A stretch of DNA of 64,000 bases from Eublepharis macularius (taxonomy: Eukaryota > Chordata > Lepidosauria > Squamata > Eublepharidae): positions 93,899,001 to 93,963,000 of the forward strand of contig NC_072800.1 in assembly GCF_028583425.1 (NCBI RefSeq), given 5' to 3'. Of this stretch, positions 60,101-64,000 are shown piece after piece (position 1 is the first letter of the stretch; each line of letters begins with the position of its first letter). Both the position numbers and the translations under genes were made by a program. The notes below the pieces were generated by a model. It was not told where the DNA came from. It made no database searches and saw nothing but the letters and a program-made list of their open reading frames with translations.

Positions 60101-63100
60101 CCAACAGAACGGGATGGATGGGCTTGACCTTCAGAACCGTTTGTATAGCAAAGCAGAACATTGCAGACTGAAGGAAGGGGGGGAGGGTGTCTTCACCTAT
60201 TGTTGGCTCGAATTTGCCCTCCCCTGGTTCTCCTTTTGGTCTCTGCATTTTGATCATGAGCTGTGGATACAGCTTGCCATCCCGAAATTCCTGTGCAAAC
60301 AATACAGTCACATCACAATGCAACATTCATTGTACTACTGTACTAATACACATCATGTTACAACACAGTTCCTTCAAATGTCTCTTATTAAAGTGTCTCC
60401 AGTGTCTCCAAAGCACATTCTTAACCGCAGGGGACCACCAACCCCATTCCTGTTTCTTCTTAGAACAAGGTAAGAACTCCTTGGGTGAAGAATGAAAATT
60501 CCTGTACTGGTCTCTGTAATGTAGTTTCTTTTTACAGGTGTCTCACATGATCTTAACAAGGTGTTACAGGAGAAATACAGCCACTGACAGTCCTAGCTTT
60601 CGTCAAAACGACTTCCTCAGGGACTTGTGACACACTACATGAAAACAATCAAAGGCATATTCATAAACATAAGCATTAACAAGTTCATTCTTAACAAATC
60701 ACAAATGGTTCTCATTGGCATCAATCCAAACTCAGGTTTCTTGCCCTGCAGCTGACTCATCCAATCTAACCCAGAGAGTGACTCGTGACAGACATAATAA
60801 GAGACATTTGAAGGAACCGTGTTGTAACATATGTATTAGTACAGTAGCACAATGAATGTTGCATTGTGATGTGACTGTATTGTTTGCACATCATATTCTT
60901 TTTCACATTGATAAAGTTTGTTAATCATAACGTGGGATATCCGTGTGTGTGTGAACACATTGTTGCTATTGTCTGTAAACGGGTATCAGGCTTGTTTTGT
61001 TTATCCCGAAATTCCTGGCATGCCAGCCATGGGAAACGAAAATCAAGGTGGTACCAAAGGACGGACCTGGGGAGGAGCCGAGCATCTGCTTGTCTCATAG
61101 AAAGCCCCAGGTTCAAGCCCCAATTAAAAATGTCCCAGGTGTTGCGGCACTCTTTGGGTGCCGCAACATGCCTTTTGATTTTTGCTGCCACAGACTAAGA
61201 CTGCTCCTCCTCTGAAATGACTTTCAAAGCGACTGCCGGAGTCTGGCTTGGAAGGCCCCAGGTGCCCATTAACAAGGACTTGCTTCTTTCCCACAGCTGC
61301 TTCTTGGGGCCTCGGACGCTTTATTGGACTCGCTCCATCTCAGCAGAGATCCTGAAGCCTACAGGTTTACCAGAGAGGGAGCCAGAAACAATGTGAGTTT
61401 CATGCAGTTTAAAAAATGATGCACCTTTTAAAGGTTCCTGCTCTCCTTTAATCTAATCACCTAGAGGAATTACACCTCTTGGGTTTATGCAGACATTCTT
61501 TAGTGGGGGGTTAGAACCACCGCCTCACTTCTAATCCCGCATTGCATAGAAGCCCAAAGACAAAAATCCAAACAAGAATCACACACAGCTTGAACTTGCA
61601 TGAGGAATTGAAAACTGATCCTCTAGGGGTGAGATTGCTCTATCCCTTGGCATCTCCGTGGTGAAAAGTGAGCATGAGATGATATGGTAGGCATTAGACA
61701 TATTGGTTGCTTTTGTTATGAATTACAATAATTATGAAAATGGGCTGTTCTTAATTATTGTAATTATTATTTATTACTTTTATTTTTTTTATTTGTGTCA
61801 TTTATAGTCCACCTTTCTTACTGAGACCCAAAGCAGGTCACATACTGTGAGATTAGTACATTTAATGTCAAGAACATTTCTATAAACAATGCCACAGGGT
61901 AAATAGATACAAGTTTACAAAGGTATTTATTTATTTATTTCCGTCATTTATAGTCCACCTTTCTCACTGAGACTCAAGGCGGATTACCCAGTATGAGGTT
62001 AATACAAACAGAATCAAGCACATTTCAATACAATACCATAAGTTAAACTGAAGTTTAAAAGGATCCAAGACAGAGTAGAAAAAATACTGGAGCAAAACAC
62101 AATCAATTCTAGGGCTGACATTAGACAACATGGAGTGCTGGTTGTACATAGGAGTACATATTTAAAGCAGCAGATAACGCAAAAATGGTGATGAAGTCTA
62201 TGATCCCCAACTCATTAGTGAAGCACCTGAGACCCCCTCCCTACAATGCAGCCCTCCCATTTGAGTAAAAAGCCTTTTCAAATAGTTTGGTTTTGCATCG
62301 TTTACAGAAAGCCAGGAGAGTGGGGGCTCTTCTGACTTCCTCAGGCAGGTCATTCCACAGGATAGGGGCCACCACAGAGAAAGCCCGTGTACGGGCTGCT
62401 GCTGACTTCACCTGGGTGCAGCCTGGTACCTGCAGGAGACCCTGTTCAGATGAGCGAAGCTGCCGTGGACGAACATAGGGAGGAATCCAGTACAACACAG
62501 AGGTGAAGTCCATGGTTCTTAACTCATTAGCAAAGCATCTGAGACCCCCTCCCTGCAATACTTCCCTCCTATCTGAGTAAAAAACCTTTTTGAATAATTC
62601 AGTTTTGCATTATTTGTGGAAAGCCAGGAGAGTGGGGGCTCTCCTAACCTCCTCAGGTAGGCTGTTCCACAGGGTAGGAGCCACCACAGGGAATCATAGA
62701 ATCATAGAGTTGGAAGAGGCCATACAGACCATCTAGTCCAACCCCCTGCCCAGTGCAGGATCAGCCTAAAGCATCTCTGACAAATATTCATCCAGCCTCT
62801 CCTTGAAAACTGTCAGTGAGGGGGAGCTCACCACCTCCATAGGCAGCTGATTCCACTTTTGAACTACTCTGACCGTGAAAAAGTTCTTCTTAATATCCAG
62901 CCGGTACCTTTGCGCATGTAATTTAAGCCCATTGCTTCGCGTCCTCTGCTGCCAACTGGAACAGCTCCCTGCCCTCCTCCAAATGACAGCCTTTCAAATA
63001 TTTAAAGAGAGCAATCATGTCCCCCCCCTCAACCTCCTCTTCTCCAAACTAAACATTCCCAAGGCCCTCAGCCTTTCCTCGTAGGGCTCAGTCTCCAGAC

Positions 63101-64000
63101 CCCTGATCATCCTCGTCGCTCTCCTCTGCACCCTCTCGATTTTGTCCACATCTTTTTTGAAGTGAGGCCTCCAGAACTACACACAATACTCCAGGTGCGG
63201 CCTGACCAAGGCAGTATAGAGAGGGGCTATGACCTCCTGCGATTTCGACGCTATGGCCCCTTTGATACAACCCAAGATTGAATTGCCCTTTTTTGCCACC
63301 ACATCACACTGACTGCTCATATTTAGTTTACAGTCCATGTAGGGGCTGCTGTTGATTTCACCCATGTGCCGGGTGGCACCTGCAGGAGACCCTGTTTGGA
63401 AGAGCGAAGCTGCCGTGTATGCTATATTAAAATGAAACAAATTCCCCATGTTAACAGCCTATAATGAGAAAAAATGTTTTTTTAATGTTATCTTCTTGCA
63501 ATTTCTTTCATAATTGCAGTCTCTGTCTCTGCTCGTTTCACTTTTACAAGGCAGCCGATGTCCAAAGTGTTCCTTAGAGGGAGGGGGGAGACAGACTCTG
63601 GGCTTTCTTGATTGACAGCAGGCTGTAGCCACTAGAATAACATGCATTTGTTAGGTACTGCAATCCTGAAGATGATGGGGTGGGCATGCCATGACTGCCG
63701 GTGTCAAAGCCGCCTTTTCAGGGAATCACCAGGCAGTGGTTGGAAATGCTGCAACTCCACAGGAATCCAGTGCATGCAAACAGCATCGGATGCAAATAGA
63801 GCCATTGGGCTGCAGGGATGGAGCCTCACTCCTAGTTCGTTGGCAAAGCACCAAGGCGACTTCCTTTGCTCATCCCTTTCTTGCTTCTGTTGTCTCTCTC
63901 TAGTACTCGGGCAGTGACAAAGCCAACCACAGAGCAGTTGAAGGTGCCATGAAGGTGATTGGCTTTAGCCCAGAGGAGATGGACTCCGTCTACAAGATCT
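47715..64000 (+). CDS. MYO1G: MYO1G, unconventional class I myosin, N-terminal motor-domain part (continues past window)
   Basis: MYO1G is a short-tailed, actin-based class I myosin of the plasma membrane of lymphocytes and other blood cells, contributing to membrane tension and motility. Seven plus-strand exons give about 270 of roughly 1,018 residues. The N-terminus reads [20 protein letters not shown]. The P-loop GESGAGKT is at residues 102-109, built across the exon 2/3 junction. Switch [10 protein letters not shown], is at 156-164, followed by [20 protein letters not shown]. All internal junctions close in frame with GT-AG sites. The last visible exon ends with [15 protein letters not shown] and runs off the window. 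Intron 1 is 7.3 kb. Identity is clear from memory of human MYO1G and from the CCM2 neighbour. Confidence 0.95.
48235..48380 (+). repeat. Interspersed repeat fragment
   Basis: Shares 'gtggaagtgagttccacgtg' and 'gctgtgtgaacaaatatttc' with the LINE-derived repeat type seen at 18,785-19,140. Confidence 0.45.
49138..49288 (-). mobile_element. tRNA-derived SINE fragment
   Basis: The body 'tcacaaggttgttgtgagga' and head 'ccagtgtggttaatggttag' are read on the minus strand; it is a shortened Sauria-SINE-like copy. Confidence 0.65.
49640..50625 (+). mobile_element. L2-like LINE, 5'-truncated
   Basis: Frames in turn encode L2-type RT C-terminal motifs: an 'LDYCNALY' equivalent near 49,830, then '[12 protein letters not shown]' near 49,885. 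The copy ends with the tail 'gtgagaaaggtggcctatac' and an AT-rich run. Many stops and shifts; dead. Confidence 0.75.
51082..51129. repeat. (TTTA)n microsatellite
   Basis: About twelve pure TTTA units at the 3' boundary of the minus-strand LINE that follows, as expected for a LINE tail on that strand. Confidence 0.92.
51130..52190 (-). mobile_element. L2-like LINE 3' end with internal repeat insertion
   Basis: The 3' UTR begins at 51,130 ('ttataccccgcccttcccgc'). The coding remnant on the minus strand at 51,900-52,150 includes [20 protein letters not shown], then '[20 protein letters not shown]'. A different repeat interrupts it at about 51,425-51,895, containing a CRE-like palindrome and a duplicated GC-rich segment. 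Confidence 0.75.
51425..51895. repeat. GC-rich dispersed repeat inserted in the L2-like LINE
   Basis: Starts 'agatagggctgccaggcccc' and carries TGATGACATCACTTCC plus its inverted partner (51,510-51,542). It also holds an imperfect internal inverted repeat built on the words 'gggcccgttt' and 'aaacgggccc'. It splits one LINE copy into two pieces, so it is younger than that copy. Confidence 0.6.
52697..52920 (-). mobile_element. tRNA-derived SINE (Sauria-SINE-like)
   Basis: On the minus strand it has 'gcagcattgcatagtggtga' at the head, 'ggcgcaggttcaaatccccg' as B box and 'cacaggttgttgtgaggttg' in the body. The tail has 'gtggggtataaagcaaat'. Confidence 0.8.
53885..54425 (-). mobile_element. L2-like LINE 3' end
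   Basis: The tail 'ttatactctgccctccccac' is at 53,915. The minus-strand remnant near 54,220-54,400 matches the coding remnant at 29,330-29,600 ('tggtggaacactctgtctta'). Confidence 0.7.
54840..55020 (+). mobile_element. L2-like LINE tail, plus strand
   Basis: Ends 'gtttttatcttgagaaccac' and 'ggagaggtggc', typical of LINE tails in squamates. It points away from the copy at 53,885-54,425, so the pair lies head to head around unassigned sequence. Confidence 0.5.
55157..55365 (+). CDS. MYO1G: MYO1G exon 2
   Basis: Acceptor TGTCTAG, donor GTATGG. It encodes [60 protein letters not shown] and AKDTCIVIS, and ends in the Gly codon that begins the P-loop. Confidence 0.95.
55582..55872 (+). repeat. 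Palindromic foldback element, longest copy
   Basis: Starts 'ccagaggagtgagccgtgtt' and has the two arms of the family plus two extra inner inverted segments around 'gatgcatc'. It lies in MYO1G intron 2. Confidence 0.78.
56158..56342 (-). mobile_element. tRNA-derived SINE (Sauria-SINE-like)
   Basis: The minus-strand head 'gccagtttggtgtagtggtt' is followed by 'gattccccactcctccgctt' and 'agccccacccgcctcacggg'. It is very close in sequence to the tandem pair at 42,965-43,405, so the same subfamily. Confidence 0.85.
56521..56614 (+). CDS. MYO1G: MYO1G exon 3
   Basis: Acceptor CTTTCAG, donor GTGAGC. It completes the P-loop (ESGAGKT) and continues [23 protein letters not shown], ending in a split Arg codon. 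Confidence 0.95.
56615..57998 (+). other. MYO1G: MYO1G intron 3
   Basis: Contains a Sauria-SINE-like copy at about 56,758-56,995 (minus) and a foldback fragment near 57,720-57,790 ('gagcaggatttgagtctggt'). The rest has nothing recognised. Confidence 0.5.
56758..56995 (-). mobile_element. tRNA-derived SINE (Sauria-SINE-like)
   Basis: The minus strand has 'agccagcagggtgcagggga' at the head, 'cgggttcaaatccccactac' as B box and an AT-rich tail at 56,758. Confidence 0.75.
57999..58164 (+). CDS. MYO1G: MYO1G exon 4
   Basis: Acceptor CACCTCAG, donor GTATGT. It encodes [40 protein letters not shown] and [15 protein letters not shown]. It carries switch I. Confidence 0.95.
58369..58595. mobile_element. 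hAT-like MITE with 8-bp target duplication
   Basis: A 227-bp non-coding element. Exact 14-bp terminal inverted repeats CAGGGCTTTTTTTC / GAAAAAAAGCCCTG flank a large inner palindrome ('gatctccagacagagg' and its complement). Both ends are bordered by ACCACAAC (58,361-58,368 and 58,596-58,603). An 8-bp duplication and a CAGGG terminus are hallmarks of the hAT superfamily. It sits in MYO1G intron 4. Confidence 0.85.
58603..59010 (-). mobile_element. Two tandem tRNA-derived SINEs
   Basis: Head-to-tail minus-strand units, about 58,603-58,817 and 58,818-59,010. Each contains 'ctctctagcagagtggtata' and 'tagcatagtggtta' with near-identical bodies. Confidence 0.8.
59128..59295 (+). mobile_element. tRNA-derived SINE (second type)
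   Basis: Head 'ggggctgtggctcagaggcc', anticodon-like 'ctttgcgtgcagaagg', body 'gctgagaccctggacagcca' and end 'agtcagtaaaaggcggc'. The best example of this family in the window. Confidence 0.8.
59528..59839 (+). mobile_element. Long tRNA-derived SINE with CTTTA-type tail
   Basis: Head 'ccccgtagcacagagtggta', middle 'gtcagtaaaatgagtaccca' and 'ggcaatggcaaaccaccccg', end 'gactcggtgcttgcacaggg' followed by 'ctttacctttac'. It is nearly full length and immediately upstream of MYO1G exon 5. Confidence 0.75.
59971..60024 (+). CDS. MYO1G: MYO1G exon 5 (54 nt)
   Basis: Acceptor CCCTGCAG, donor GTGAGC. It encodes [18 protein letters not shown], a conserved segment of the myosin motor; phase 0 at both ends. 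Confidence 0.95.
60294..61002. mobile_element. 709-bp insertion with long inverted arms and 15-bp target duplication
   Basis: A 15-bp direct repeat ATCCCGAAATTCCTG flanks the block (60,279-60,293 and 61,003-61,017). Inside, 60,294-60,390 and 60,796-60,888 are inverted copies of about 95 bp, starting TGCAAACAATACAG. A unique tail of about 114 bp separates the right arm from the right duplication. The long variable duplication and one-sided tail suggest retrotransposition rather than a cut-and-paste transposon; a Penelope-like origin is possible. No coding region remains. It sits in MYO1G intron 5. Confidence 0.8.
61297..61392 (+). CDS. MYO1G: MYO1G exon 6
   Basis: Acceptor TCCCACAG, donor GTGAGT. 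It encodes [20 protein letters not shown] and [12 protein letters not shown]. This loop is less conserved than the neighbouring exons; human starts LLRGSEDKQLHELHL. Confidence 0.9.
61760..62690 (-). mobile_element. Series of L2-like LINE tails, part tandemly duplicated
   Basis: Tails begin at about 61,795 and again at about 61,935 ('atagtccacctttctcactg'). The minus strand at 62,241-62,480 keeps [20 protein letters not shown] and KTKLFEKAF, the LINE ORF2 C-terminus. The segment 62,190-62,501 is repeated in tandem from 62,502 on. Confidence 0.8.
62691..63339 (-). mobile_element. CR1-like LINE fragment nested in the L2-like tail
   Basis: Starts with 'gaatcatagaatcatagag', the complement of the CR1 3' end. 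The minus strand encodes [20 protein letters not shown] and then '[18 protein letters not shown]', classic CR1 ORF2 motifs. L2-like sequence breaks off at 62,690 and resumes at 63,340. Confidence 0.9.
63340..63425 (-). mobile_element. L2-like LINE tail, continuation after CR1
   Basis: Aligns with 62,395-62,470 ('ggctgct', 'cctgcaggagaccctgtt', 'gcgaagctgccgtg'), so it is the rest of the second tandem unit. Confidence 0.8.
63904..64000 (+). CDS. MYO1G: MYO1G exon 7 (runs off the window)
   Basis: Acceptor TCTCTCTAG. It encodes [20 protein letters not shown] and [12 protein letters not shown], matching human DEQSHQAVTEAMRVIGFSPE. Its 5' end is a few residues shorter than human. The donor lies beyond 64,000. 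Confidence 0.92.

Overview
The window is vertebrate nuclear DNA, most likely from a squamate reptile (lizard, possibly a gecko). Genes are split into short exons by large repeat-filled introns. The repeats include many tRNA-headed SINEs that look like the Sauria-SINE family, L2- and CR1-type LINE tails, and palindromic foldback elements. The gene order CCM2 - (snoRNA host) - MYO1G matches human 7p13, where SNHG15 lies between CCM2 and MYO1G.

Left half (1-36,535, minus strand): the complete coding sequence of CCM2, ten exons, 453 codons, with all nine introns closing in frame. The last exon is at 1176-1456 and the ten-codon first exon is at 36,506-36,535 in a CpG-rich promoter. Intron 1 (23 kb) begins with a GC rather than GT donor. 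The protein has a nine-residue insertion relative to the human protein as I recall it, just before the harmonin-homology domain.

Middle (about 38.1-44.1 kb, plus strand): a candidate noncoding host transcript, the positional equivalent of SNHG15. It has a CpG/CRE promoter, a first-exon donor at 38,160, consistent internal splice sites and a terminal exon with AATAAA at 44,080. Two of its predicted introns each carry one copy of the same box H/ACA snoRNA (about 40,485-40,623 and 42,125-42,264). By position these are probably SNORA9. The second copy has intact H and ACA boxes; the first has the same 3' hairpin but a CCA in place of ACA. This paired snoRNA arrangement is the most interesting item in the window.

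Right part (47,715-64,000, plus strand): the first seven coding exons of MYO1G, a class I myosin of haematopoietic cells. They cover the N-terminus, P-loop, switch I and part of the motor domain; the gene runs off the right edge.

Repeats of note are a 709-bp insertion with about 95-bp inverted arms and 15-bp target duplications in MYO1G intron 5, a hAT-like MITE with an 8-bp duplication in intron 4, a CR1 fragment nested in a tandemly duplicated L2 tail in intron 6, and two tandem SINE pairs. I found no CRISPR arrays, operons, rRNA genes or intact mobile-element coding regions. Exon calls rest on homology recalled from memory plus splice-site and reading-frame consistency; no search was run.
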